Of a stretch of DNA of 64,000 bases, positions 48,013-58,925 are shown in pieces. The stretch is from Anadara kagoshimensis (lineage: Eukaryota > Mollusca > Bivalvia > Arcoida > Arcidae). Numbering within the stretch: position 1 is the first letter of the stretch; every line of letters starts with the position of its first letter. The translations under genes and the position numbers were made by a program. The notes beneath the pieces are model-generated. The model ran no database searches and had not been told where the DNA came from. It saw only the letters and a list, made by a program, of their open reading frames with translations. Location of the stretch: contig CM037871.1 of NCBI GenBank assembly GCA_021292105.1, positions 17,677,960-17,741,959 of the forward strand. The letters run 5' to 3'.

Positions 48013-48244
48013 TAAACCACTCATTATTTATTTATTAAAGTAATTAAGTTATCCAATTGTTCACTAATTCATCTATTTAGTTATAAAATATATATGTTTT
48101 TTTTCTGTGACATGCAAAATATTGTAATGTTATAATTGTCTAGGAAACCGGTTTATATAAGAAGTTTACTCTTGTTCCGGGATCCTCTTTAAATTATTTA
48201 TTTGTAAATTGTACTGGAAACACAAATAAAATATTGTTTAAACT

Positions 48245-48256
48245 AACGCTCCCATA
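48245..48256. repeat. Right target-site duplication of the non-LTR element
   Basis: AACGCTCCCATA, identical to 44432-44443. Confidence 0.75.
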
Positions 48257-49018
48257 GACACAGGAAAACATAAAATGTATTTAGTTCATCCAACTAAAAA
48301 GAATGTAATACACTATTTTGTTGCGGTCTATGGTTTTTAAATCTTGATTTAAAATAAACGTGTCCAGGTCTTCATCGCTGAAACTTTAAGTCATGATTTT
48401 TATAAATTACAGAGGAATGTAAATTCGTGCATCTTTATTGGCGTTTCCAAGACGGAAACGTGTCCAGAATACAATATCCGTCTTGAAAATGCAATGGGGT
48501 TCGCCACTGTACCACGTGATCAATACCTCTTAACGTTTGCACGGAATTTTGGAAAATGTTCACGTCACAAATTCTCCGGAATAACGTCATTTTTACTGGA
48601 AATGTCATCTTTCGCGATTCAATTTTCATTTGATATAAGTTTTGCACAAACGTCAGAGGGTATTATCGTACAGCGGGGAACCCCATTCACGTCACATTGC
48701 CGTCAAGGATACTACGCTTGTTGCTAACGCATCCCGATTTTATAGCTATGTGGAAAAGTTAAGTGCACACAAATTTCGTTCCTTTTACAACAACATCTAT
48801 TTGCGAAGAAATTTTTATGCCCTATTTATACTGTAAACGTATTAATTTTTGTGGTGTACTAGTTTTTGCTTTTTCTACGGTCATAAATGGAAATGCTATC
48901 GTTTTAGTGTTATTATAAGAGTGTTAAAATATGTTGCTGTCTGTTTACTCTGTTGCAGAGAAAGGAACAACGCAAATATTACAAAGATTTGAATGGCAAA
49001 GTTAAAAAAAAACAATCA
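48257..49018. other. Intergenic
   Basis: No supported gene. A one-sided MITE-C-like end (CTGTAAACGTATTAATTTT) begins at 48832. The overlapping frames at 48435-48836 on both strands have no domain signal. Confidence 0.4.
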
Positions 49019-49545
49019 TTTACTTACATGAGCCGAATCGTTATTAATAATCATTATTTTATTCTAATCTATGCATAATAACTCCTTTAATACACCATAA
49101 CGTATTTTAGATTGGTGTTTACAATGGTAAATTTTTGACAAAATGGCGGTGGCTTTCATGTAATGTCATGATGACGGAAGAATTTATTATTTACCTGGGT
49201 TTGCAAGAGGAACAATGGAGGGTAGCTCAAAGGTCGGATTGAGTTTAAAAGTTTGAATTTACGAAGTTTGAAAACACAGAAAGATAGTTCACTTTATTGC
49301 TTTATTAAATCGATTTTGGTCATCCCGGTTACGCAAAAATCAATCCGTTCTTGAGCTACACTAACCTACGTAAATAGTCAACTCTTTCGTCATGACTACG
49401 TGACATAAAGAACCCCGCCTTTTCGTAAATTTTTATCATTGTAAACACCCACCCAGGTTATATTTTGTCGCATAAAATGATATATGAAGCAAGGATGGAG
49501 CCGAAACAGGATTTTTTTAGTAACGACTTGGCTCATGTAAGTAAA
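49019..49545. mobile_element. Foldback element with long inverted arms
   Basis: Outer ends TTTACTTACATGAGCC (49019-49034) and GGCTCATGTAAGTAAA (49530-49545) are perfect complements. A second inner inverted pair matches GTGTTTACAATGGTAAATTT (about 49118) with the complement of AAATTTTTATCATTGTAAAC (about 49427-49446). Similarity continues inward through GGCGG-CTTT-ATGT-GTCA. The centre is about 49290. No protein frame; non-autonomous. Confidence 0.75.
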
Positions 49546-49559
49546 AGACTCATTGATTT

Positions 49560-50585
49560 GTACCCGTCATATTCAAATATATATAATATTTTGCGATCTT
49601 GCTTTCTCCGAAATAGGCTAAATAAACAGTAGTAATGGATTTGGATAAGTTACTTTTAAAACATCGCTACGACAATGATTAGATAAGCGTCTTCAGTAAC
49701 GTCAAACTTTCAACACAATTTCACGGCAAATGTTTAGATCTACACTCATACCAGCTGTAAAAAAACTGCCGGGAGTGTTTGAGCAAACTACTGGGTAAAA
49801 AGATGACATTGTAATACCAGTAAAACTTCGGTGCGCAACTGGAATAATAAGGGGTTTCGCCGTCATTTTTTGTGTTCCCCGGTATGTGACGTGACTTCTC
49901 CACTGTAAGTAATGACAATGTTAGATAAACATAAGTAAATTCAGTGAATTAGGATCCCCCGCAAGCTGGTTCCTTTTTGCCATTTGCGCTTTATGTTTAA
50001 AATAAGGAAAATGAGCAATTCAACTCTGAATATGCGCATCTCGTATCTATGATGATGCTTTGCACCAAGTTTCTTTAAAAAAGTGCTTCATAGTTTTGAA
50101 GAATTAGCGCAGACAAGAATATCGGACGGACGGAAACTCGAAGTTAATACCCCCCACCCCCACCCCCCTCTTTCTTCGAAAGGCGGGGATAAAAATGTTT
50201 TGCCATATGACACAATAGTCTAGGATATAGACAATATAAGGTAGACAACTCTTGTCCCGCAAGTACGATTTAATCTTTCTAATATACAGTAAGTTATCTC
50301 TCTTTTCACAGGAATATTAGCTTAACACCCAAAATACATTATGTCATCTGACACTCATTGTGTAAATTATTAATAGTATGGTTATCGTTTTTTCTGAATA
50401 GTGATACGAAATGGTTTATGTATAGGTAAACGACATTGACCTGGTCGCTTGACCTTAAATTTAAGTATTGATCACGGACCAGTACATTTATGTATAGGTA
50501 ACACAGGTGTTTATATCGTCTACACCATTGATATATGTATATGGATACTTTATGTATAATTAACTGCGAACTCTTACACTACTTA
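49560..50585. other. Intergenic
   Basis: No supported gene. A C-rich stretch (ACCCCCCACCCCCACCCCCC) at 50151-50168 is a possible minus-strand G-quadruplex. Confidence 0.4.
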
Positions 50586-50589
50586 ACCA

Positions 50590-50905
50590 CTGCTCGCTCC
50601 GTAAGTGGGAGTTCGTGGGTTCGATCCCCGGCAGGGTCTGACCCCAGACTCGAAAGTAGGTAGTGACTGTTTTTTCGCCAAGCACTATGCATTACGAAAT
50701 GAAAGTCACGGTTCTTTCGGATGGGAACTTAAAATGAACGAGGTCCCGTATCACGGTAGGTTTGGCACGATAAAGAACCCTGTTGTATAATGCCATCAGC
50801 GCAACGCACAAGCAAAATTCCTGCACCTTCGCCTATAGCTAGCGACGTCTCGATATAAGTGAAATATTATTGACTGTGACGTCAAACGTCATTACTCAAC
50901 TCAGC
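50590..50905 (+). mobile_element. SINE-1, slightly 5'-truncated
   Basis: It retains the B-box half of the tRNA-like head (GGGTTCGATCCCCGGCAGGG), the body AAGCACTATGCATTACGAAA, GTATCACGGTAGGTTTGGCA and CCTGCACCTTCGCCTATAGC, and the tail GACGTCTCGATATAAGTGAA. The A-box part is degraded. Confidence 0.85.
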
Positions 50906-51223
50906 TCTTACAGTGTCTATGTATATAGTGGATCGTCGTACATGAATATTACTAATAAAAGGTCAAACGGAAAGGTCAGTGGTGTATGTCTATACAGTTT
51001 CCGTCATTGCTTTGACACATTGATTTGCAGGCCTTACGATTGACTCTACGTGTTCTCAAAAAGCAAACACACCTTTCCAAGTTTAAATCACAACAACACT
51101 GGAAAAACCCCACACACATAAAAAGCAAACATTTTGAAAACTCAAATTTTGTTTAATACATGAACCATTAGATCCGCAATGATGATTATTATTTTCTTTA
51201 AAGGTGCGTTTTCCTTTCAGAAA

Positions 51224-51497
51224 TACAGTACAGATTTGTCAAAAGTTTAACACTGAGCTAAGGATCTGAACGAAAAGAAGACGAAGCTTGAAAGCCACGT
51301 GGCTTTAATATGGGTAGCTAGTGACCGAAAGGCAGCCGAAAGATAGATGCCAGGTGCCAAAAAGCTACCGATATATAGCTAATTAGGGGCCAAGATGAGC
51401 TACCGAGATATAGCTAATTAGGGGCCATAATGAGCTGACGATTCAACCGGCACTAATACGTTAGCTTAGTGTTACACTTTTGACAGGTCTGTACTGC
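51224..51497 (-). mobile_element. MITE-A copy 15
   Basis: Left end TACAGTACAGATTTGTCAAA, right end ACACTTTTGACAGGTCTGTA. It is longer than average because a 'GAGATATAGCTAATTAGGGG' segment in the interior is duplicated in tandem (51370-51430). Confidence 0.85.
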
Positions 51498-51504
51498 AAG
51501 TTCA

Positions 51505-51545
51505 TAATGATGATGATGATGATGATGACGATGATGATCATCATC

Positions 51546-51622
<77 letters not shown>

Positions 51623-51720
51623 AGCAGCATCAGCAGCAGCAGCAACAGCAGCAGCAACAGCAGGAGAAACGTCACCATCTTCATCATCACCATCATCTCT
51701 CTCTCTGTCTCTCTCTCATG
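51505..51720. repeat. Compound trinucleotide microsatellite
   Basis: (ATG)n turns into its complement-phase (ATC)n at about 51537 and then into (AGC)n, (CATC)n and (TC)n. The poly-Ser/poly-Ala and poly-Met frames are artefacts. Confidence 0.95.
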
Positions 51721-51879
51721 TTGCTGGTTGAACTCGTGTGTATACGTTATCATGGTTATGAAGTATGAGCCCCTACTTTCGATTTTTCATTAAGCATTTG
51801 TTATATAAATTAACAAACTATTTTTATATAGAATTTAATTAAAATTTTATTTTCTTTGAAGATATATGTTACTGTAAGG

Positions 51880-52117
51880 TTGGTTGATTAAATGTGGGTT
51901 TTACAGCCCAGTCAAGAATTTTTCACTTATATCGAGACGTTATCAGCTATAGGTGAAGTGACAGAGATTTTGACCTAGGGACAAGGAGGGTTCTTTAACG
52001 TGCCGCGCCTGTCGTGACTCGAAGTGCCCATCGGTTTATTAAGGTCTCTTCAAATGGACCCCTTGACTTTCATTTCTAAATTCTGAATGCTTGGAAGAAC
52101 AGCCACTAACTATTTTC
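51880..52117 (-). mobile_element. SINE-1, 3' part, split by SINE-2
   Basis: Minus-strand SINE-1 tail and body (TTCACTTATATCGAGACGTT, GTGCCGCGCCTGTCGTGAC). It is interrupted at 52117 and resumes at 52510. Confidence 0.85.
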
Positions 52118-52496
52118 TGAGGGCGCGGTGGCCTAATGGATAAGACGTCAGTCTTCAAATCCAAGGTCTCTCACCGCTGTGAGTTCGAGTCCCGCTCGGA
52201 CCACATGTGGGAAAGTGAATTTTCCTTGCCGTTGGCCTTTACTGATTCACCTGGTATCAGTATAATGGACTGGGGGAGTGGTACGTTTGTCTGCGGCGTA
52301 CTGACTCTGTGAGCTAGCACGGTAAAGTCGCCCTGAGTGCGCGCTAGTACAAGGCAGACCATACAACACACTCGCACTTCACATGCATACACAAAATTGT
52401 TATAGATTAATCCATATAGATTAATTAAATAGTTCTCGTCGCGAATAGCTGAAAAATTGCTGATGCGACGTTAAGCAACATTCAACCAACCAACCA
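52118..52496 (+). mobile_element. SINE-2, inserted inside SINE-1
   Basis: The tRNA-like head is GGTGGCCTAATGGATAAGAC (A box) and TGTGAGTTCGAGTCCCGC (B box). The body includes CACATGTGGGAAAGTGAATT and TTTGTCTGCGGCGTACTGAC; the tail is GCTGATGCGACGTTAAGCAA followed by (CAAC)n. It is flanked by a 13-bp duplication ACTAACTATTTTC at 52105-52117 and 52497-52509. Confidence 0.9.
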
Positions 52497-52509
52497 ACTA
52501 ACTATTTTC

Positions 52510-52592
52510 AAGTCTTGTTCAGAACCAGGTCGTGGTTCGAACCCACGACCTTCCATACAACACGAGCACTCTACCAGCTGAGCTATATGTAT
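52510..52592 (-). mobile_element. SINE-1, tRNA-like head, second half of the split copy
   Basis: On the minus strand: TAGCTCAGCTGGTAGAGTGC (A box) and GGTCGTGGGTTCGAACCACG (B box), continuing the SINE-1 interrupted at 52117. Confidence 0.85.
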
Positions 52593-52949
52593 ATTATAGA
52601 GAGAGACCATCAGTGTAAATTATATACAATATCACAAAATACTTCTACAAGCCTAGCTTAAATTTACCGCCTCATGAAACAAAACTTCAACCAATCAAAA
52701 ATGTTCAATATTGAAAACGAGAACGTGTCCTATCTAAATATAGCATTTAGGGAAACCCCAAAGATTACATTTCATTCTGAAGTAGAAAGAATATCTTCCT
52801 TGTGTAACTAACTATCAACAAGATACATGCTAACCAGATATAGGTAATAATTATTATGTTGTTTTTAAAGTCTAAATGTGAATTATACAGGTTATATGAT
52901 TACACATGTCTTGTATTACAGTATTGATTTTAACTTAAACTCGTTTGTG

Positions 52950-53465
52950 CTATGGTACAAAGATTAATGTCATGTAGTTCAGGTAAAGTCCCATATTTAG
53001 ATTTTCAGAAAATATCGGCATAAGCAAAATTTAATGACATTGATCTGTCCGCCTTAACTTTTAATTTAGATATTTTAACTTTCGACAGGTCTGTACTGCA
53101 GTATGTATGTATAATACAAAGATAATATTGTTCTCCGGTAAAGTCCCATATCTAGATTTTCAGAAAATATCAGTACATGTATGCAAATAACATTGACCTG
53201 TAAATTTAAACTTTAATTTAGATATAGATCTATATACATGTCTTTACATTATTTAGTACAAAGATTAATATTGTTCTTGGGTAAAGTCCTATAAATCTAT
53301 CTAGATTTTCAGAAAAAATGGGTATGACCTGTCCGCTAAAATTTTAATTTAAATATTTAAACTTTCGGCAGGTCTGTACTTATACTAATGCATGGTACAA
53401 AGATTATTGTGCTCGGTTATTTAAAAAGTCCTACATCTAGATTTTCTGAAAATATCAGTACGTAT
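52950..53465 (+). repeat. About 150-bp tandem repeat carrying MITE-A right ends
   Basis: GGTACAAAGATTA, AGGTAAAGTCCCATATYTAG and ATTTTCAGAAAATATC recur at about 52955, 53115, 53262 and 53396. Two units end in CTTTCGACAGGTCTGTACTG or CTTTCGGCAGGTCTGTACTT, the MITE-A right terminus, without a left terminus. The spacer motif ATTTTCAGAAAATACGGTAC recurs at 61938. Confidence 0.7.
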
Positions 53466-53627
53466 GCATATGGGTCATGTCGATAGCTCAGTGACCTAAA
53501 TGATACTGCTCTTGAGTAATAATTTTCAGAAACATATATCGGGGTATATAGGTTATTTCTATGCGAATGGGCAGTTGAAAAATTCTCTATGTGAATGGTC
53601 AGTCACAAGTTGAAAGTAAGTAAAACA

Positions 53628-53631
<4 letters not shown>

Positions 53632-53671
<40 letters not shown>
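53632..53671. repeat. (CT)n microsatellite
   Basis: A pure CT tract of about 40 bases. Confidence 0.95.
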
Positions 53672-53673
<2 letters not shown>

Positions 53674-53854
53674 TGAATGTTTAACAGTGTAAAGTGGGGA
53701 CGATGTGAAAGAAATAGCGGGGGTAATGTTACAGCTGCAATATAATTTGGGGTCAATTTTGTTGTAAGTCCCCACATAGCGCTAGGCAAACCTATGTGGT
53801 GTCCTAGTGTGTGTCAATAGTAGTATTAAACACATGTAAACAAATAAACAAATG

Positions 53855-53856
53855 TA

Positions 53857-53893
<37 letters not shown>

Positions 53894-53930
53894 AATTAAT
53901 TAATTAATTAATTATAAATAAATAAATTGT
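53855..53930. repeat. (AAAT)n / (AATT)n microsatellite
   Basis: AAAT repeats turn into AATT repeats and back. Confidence 0.9.
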
Positions 53931-54203
53931 CAAGTGCTACTTTCGTTTTTTTTTATATAAAATTATGCCTTCGATAGTATTCAAAAATAGTTTTTCGAAT
54001 TGATAAGATACTTAGACTTTTAGGGTGTCATTTCACTTCAAGCTTTTAACATCTGCAGTAGCTTCGTCACATTTGTACAGCCATAGTTAAAAAAATGACG
54101 AAATATAAGGAAAATCTTTTTTAAGATGCATGACCGGGCTATAAGTCGATTCCTTAACGTCTAATGTGGCAGTGCGAGGATTCATTGAAACCTTAATTCA
54201 TTA

Positions 54204-55740
54204 TTAAGGCGCCCAAACAAAGTTTGGCGACTTATTGTTTTTGCACCGTTTCTTCTTCTTCTTCTTCTTCTTCTTCTTCTTTTATTATTATTATTATTAT
54301 TAAGGCGCCCAAACAAAGTTTGGCGACTTATTGTTTTTGCACCGTTTCTTATTGTTATTATTATTATTATTATTATTATTGTTATTATTCTTCCTCTTCT
54401 TCTTCTTCCGGCCATGAACTTGTCCAACCAATTTCTCGAAGACCGTTGGTCCAATCTTAACCAAACTTCACATAAAGGTTGATCCCCATCTCCTTCCCCG
54501 GAGGCCGAGGTAAAATGCCCATGGGGTCATTAGGGGAGGGGCAGGAGGGCGGGGTCTTAAATACAACAATGATCAATTTTGCCATCTATACTTTATTTTG
54601 TACTATAAAACCATATATATTCATGATCAGTATCTCAAGATGCACAAGTCTATATCAGTAGATTTTCCCTGCAGTATCAGGGAGGGGTGGGGATGGGCGG
54701 GGCAGTGTGCTAACTTTTAAACGATTGAGATCCCCACCCATAAACTATATATTTTCTGGTTCTACATAAAAAGTTGAATAGAGTGATGCTAAAGAAAATC
54801 CCATGGGGTCATTCCTGATGGAGGGTGGGGACAGGCGGGGCTTGGTTCTAACTTTTAAATGGTTGATATCCCACCCTGAAACTATATATTTTCCGGTTCT
54901 GTTTTAAAAGTTGAATAGAGTGATACTGAAGAAACGCCCATGGCGTTTTCCAGAAGAGGGCTGGGTACTAACTTTTGATCAGTTAAGATCCCCACCCTTA
55001 ACATATATATTTTCTTATTCTTTATGAAAAGTTGAATAGATTGATACTAAAGTAAACCCATATTGACCTTCCAATAGGAGGTTGGGGACAGGTAGGTCTA
55101 GGTACTAACTTTAAGATCCCCACCCTCAAACTACAGTTTTCTTCATGGGCTGGTTGCTATCATTTTGTTTAAGAATTAAAACAATAAGCATGAATTTTCA
55201 TTGTCAAGGATACTTAAGTAATCACTGATCCATGTCTAAAAGCTTTTAAGCTAAATCTTTTTATAAGCAACACTTATGGTCATTTGTCCCTGGGGCATGA
55301 TTTATTATTCAATTCGATAGAGTAGCTGCATTTAGTTATCAGTATGACATTATATGGGTAAATGCTTGGATTAATTTAAAATCAACACATCATTAGCTCA
55401 TCAAAACAATGGTTTGTGATATTGGGTATAGGTGACGTCAATCAACTTTGCCTATTGTTTAATTTCAACCAATTGGATTCATGTACTACTTCTCTATATA
55501 AAATTAAATCTTAAAATGAAAAAAATATTACAAGTTTAAAATTTCTCAACAGTTTTTCTATTGTGTGTAGAACTTATTTAAAGGTTTAAAATTTTCAGCC
55601 GTTGCCATGGAAATGGAAAAAAGCAACAAAAGTACAAGTTCTAATATGTGTTTTGAATACAGGGTTTGATTTTTATTCGTTTGGGCGCCTTATTTGTAAT
55701 GATGCATCCATCATTACATTAGTACTCGTTATTATTATTA
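54204..55740. repeat. Large array, unit 1
   Basis: It starts with the hairpin CGCCCAAACAAAGTTTGGCG (this left end is duplicated at 54208 and 54303), then (TTC)n/(TTA)n and TTCCGGCCATGAACTTGTCC. It continues with four diverged sub-repeats (about 110-130 bases, each with GGGGACAGGCGGGGC- and AGATCCCCACCC-type blocks) and a conserved unique half. It closes with CGTTTGGGCGCCTT, the complement of the left end, and the hairpin GTAATGATGCATCCATCATT. Two G-rich blocks lie at 54533-54554 and 54680-54702. Confidence 0.9.
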
Positions 55741-57240
55741 TTATTAAGGCGCCCAAACAAAGTTTGGCGACTTATTGTTTTTGCACCGTTTCTTCTTCTT
55801 CTTCTTCTTCTTATTATTATTATTAAGGCGCCCAAACAAAGTTTGGCGACTTATTGTTTTTGCACCGTTTCTATTATTATTATTATTATTATTCTTCCTC
55901 TTCTTCTTCTTCTTCCGGCCATGAACTTGTCCAACCAATTTCTCAAGACCGTTGGTCCAATCTTAACCAAACTTCACAGGAAGGTTGATCCCCATCTCCT
56001 TCCCCAGGCCGAGGTAAAATGCCCATGGGGTCATTAGGGGAGGGGCAGGAGGGCGGGGTCTTAAAAACAATAATGATCAATTTGCCATTTATACTTTATT
56101 TTGTACTATAAAACCATATATATTCATGATCAGTATCTCAAGATGCACAAGTCTGTATCAGTAGATTTTCCCTGCGGTATCAGGGAGGGGTGGGGATGGG
56201 CGGGGCAGTGTGCTAACTTTTAAACCATTGAGATCCCCACCCATAAACTATATATTTTCTGGTTCTACATAAAAAGTTGAATAGAGTGATGCTAAAGAAA
56301 ATCCCATGGGGTCATTCCTGATGGAGGGTGGGGACGGGCGGGGCTTGGTTCTAACTTTTAAATGGTTGATATCCCACCCTGAAACTATATATTTTCCGGT
56401 TCTGTTTTAAAAGTGAATAGAGTGATACTGAAGAAATGCCCATGGCGTTTTCCAGAGGAGGGCAGACAGGCGGGGTGGGTACTAACTTTTGATCAGTTGA
56501 GATCCCCACCCCTAACATATATTTTTCTTATTCTTTATGAAAAGTTGAATAGATTGATAATAAAAACCCATATGGGCATTCCAATAGGAGGGTGGAGACA
56601 GGTAGGTCTAGGTACTAACTTTGAGATCCCCACCCTCAAACTACAGTTTTCTTCATGGGCTGGTTGCTATCATTTTGTTTAAGAATTAAAACAATAAGCA
56701 TGAATTTTCATTGTCAAGGATACTTAAGTAATCACTGATCCATGTCTAAAAGCTCTTAAGGTAAATCTTTTTATAAGCAACACTAATGGTCAGTTATCCC
56801 TGGGGCATGATTTATTATTCAATTCGATAGAGTAGCTGCATTTAGTTATCAGTATGACATTATATGGGTAAATGCTTGGATTAATTTAAAATCAACACAT
56901 CATTAGCTCATCAAAACAATGGTTTGTGATATTGGGTATAGGTGATGTCAATCAACTTTGCCTATTGTTTGAATTTCAACCAATTGGATTCATGTACTAC
57001 TTCTCTATATAAAATTAAATCTTAAAATGAAAAGAATATTACAAGTTTAAAATTTCTCAACAGTTTTTCTATTGTGTGTAGAACTTATTTAAAGGTTTTA
57101 AAATTTTCAGCCGTTGCCATGGAAATGGAAAAAAGCAACAAAAGTACAAGTCCTAATATGTGTTTTGAATACAGGGTTTGATTTTTATTCGTTTGGGCGC
57201 CTTATTTGTAATGATGCATCCATCATTACATTAGTACTCG
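55741..57240. repeat. Large array, unit 2
   Basis: Same order as unit 1; the left hairpin is again duplicated (55749 and 55827). The right end CGTTTGGGCGCC is at about 57189. G-rich blocks at 56037-56058 and 56183-56205. Confidence 0.9.
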
Positions 57241-57306
57241 TTATTATTATTATTATTATTAGGCGCCCAAACGAAGTTTGGCGACTTATTGTTTTTGCAC
57301 CGTTTC

Positions 57307-57338
<32 letters not shown>

Positions 57339-58925
57339 TTTATTATTCTTCCTCTTCTTCTTCTTCCGGCCATGAACTTGTCCAACCAATTTCTCGAAGA
57401 CCGTTGGTCCAATCTTAACCAAACTTCACAGGAAGGTTGATCCCCATCTCCTTCCCCAGAGGCCGAGGTAAAATGCCCATGGGGTCATTAGGGGAGGGGC
57501 AGGAGGGCGGGGTCTTAAAAACAATAATGCTCAATTTTGCTATTTATACTATATTTTGTACTATAAAACCATATATATTCATGATCAGTGTCTCAAGATG
57601 TACAAGTCTGTATCACAAGATTTTCCCGGGGGTATCAGGGAGGGTGGGGATGGGCGGGGCAGTGTGCTAACTTTTAAACGGTTAAGATCCCCACCCATAA
57701 ACTATATATTTCTGGTTCTGCATGAAAAGTTGAATTGAGTGATACTAAAGAAAGTCCTATGGGGTCATTCCTGATGGAGGGTGGGGATGGGCGGGGCTTG
57801 GTACTAACTTTTAAATGGTTGATATCCCCATCCTGAAACTATATATTTTCCAGTTCTGTTTTAAAAGTTGAATAGAGTGATACTGAAGAAATGCCCATGG
57901 CGTTTTCCAGAGGAGGACGGGGACAGGCGGGGCTGGGTACTAACTTTTGATCAGTTGAGATCCCCACCCCTAACATATATATTCTCTTATTCTTTATGAA
58001 AAGTTGAATAGATTGATACTTAAGTAAACCCATATGGTCATTCAATAGGAGGGTGGGGACAGGTAGGTCTAGGTACTAACTTTGAGATCCCCACCCTCAA
58101 ACTATAGTTTTCTTCGTGGGATGGTTGCTATCATTTTGTTTAAGAATTAAAACCATAAGCATGAATTTTCATTGTCAAGGATACTTAAGTAATCACTGAT
58201 CCATGTCTAAAAGCTCTCAAGCTAAATCTGTTTTTATAAGCAGCACCAATGGTCAGTTATCCCTTGGGGCATGATTTATGATTCAATTTGATAGAGTAGC
58301 TGCATTTAGTTATCAATATGACATTATATGGGTAAATGCTTGGATTAATTTAAAATCAACACATCATTAGCTCATCAAAACAACAGGTTGTGATATTGGG
58401 TATAGGCGATGTCAATCAACTTTGCCTATTGTTTGAATTTCAACCAATTGGATTCATGTACTACTTCTATATATAAAATCAAATCTTAAAATGAAAAGAA
58501 TAATACAAGTTTAAAATTTCTAATAATCCATGTTGGGATTAAAATAAGTGTTACTATTTGATTAGGGATTTTTAAGTTTGGAAACCTGGTATTTGATAAA
58601 AAAAAGTTCACTAAGTACATGTTTACAATAATGTAATACCATGTAAATGAAAAAATGATATATTTTGTAATTATGCAAAGTGATCATATTTTTGTTGTCC
58701 TTTTAAAAATGGCAAAAAGTAATTTGGTTTCCCTGCAGTTTTTTAGTGATGTAGATCGTAATTAAAGGTTTAAAATTTTCAAAATGGCAGCCGTTGCCAT
58801 GGACATGGAAAAAAGCGGCAAAAGTACAAGTCCTCCTAATATGAGTTCTAAGTAGAGGGTTTGATTTTTATTCGTTTGGGCGCCTTATTTGTAATGGTGC
58901 ATCCATCATTACATTAATACTCGTT
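57241..58925. repeat. Large array, unit 3, with insertion
   Basis: Same order with a single left hairpin (57263, AACGAAGTTTGGCG variant). Between about 58520 and 58770 it carries about 200 bases not present in the other units. Right end at about 58877. G-rich blocks at 57491-57512 and 57638-57659. Confidence 0.88.

Larger units (their letters stand above)
44444..48244 (+). mobile_element. Non-LTR retrotransposon, CR1/L2/Jockey-type, near full length
   Basis: 3.8 kb with a 12-bp target-site duplication. Its order is a short 5' region, hydrophobic leader with 2A-like motif, apurinic-type endonuclease, reverse transcriptase, C-terminal Cys-His region and a 3' UTR holding a (TTTA)n tract. It ends AATAAAATATTGTTT. 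Clade placement is by motif layout only; no phylogeny was possible. Several frameshifts and at least one stop make it inactive. Confidence 0.88.

Noticed and set aside
48435-48836. Overlapping frames on both strands
   Set aside because: Unrelated in sequence to any family I know, mutually overlapping and without splice signals.
51480-51753. Poly-Ser/poly-Ala and poly-Met frames
   Set aside because: Trinucleotide microsatellite only.
54182-57440. Frames with poly-Ser, poly-Ile or poly-Asn
   Set aside because: They come from (TTC)n/(TTA)n within the large array; the same frames recur with each unit and are disrupted by small indels.
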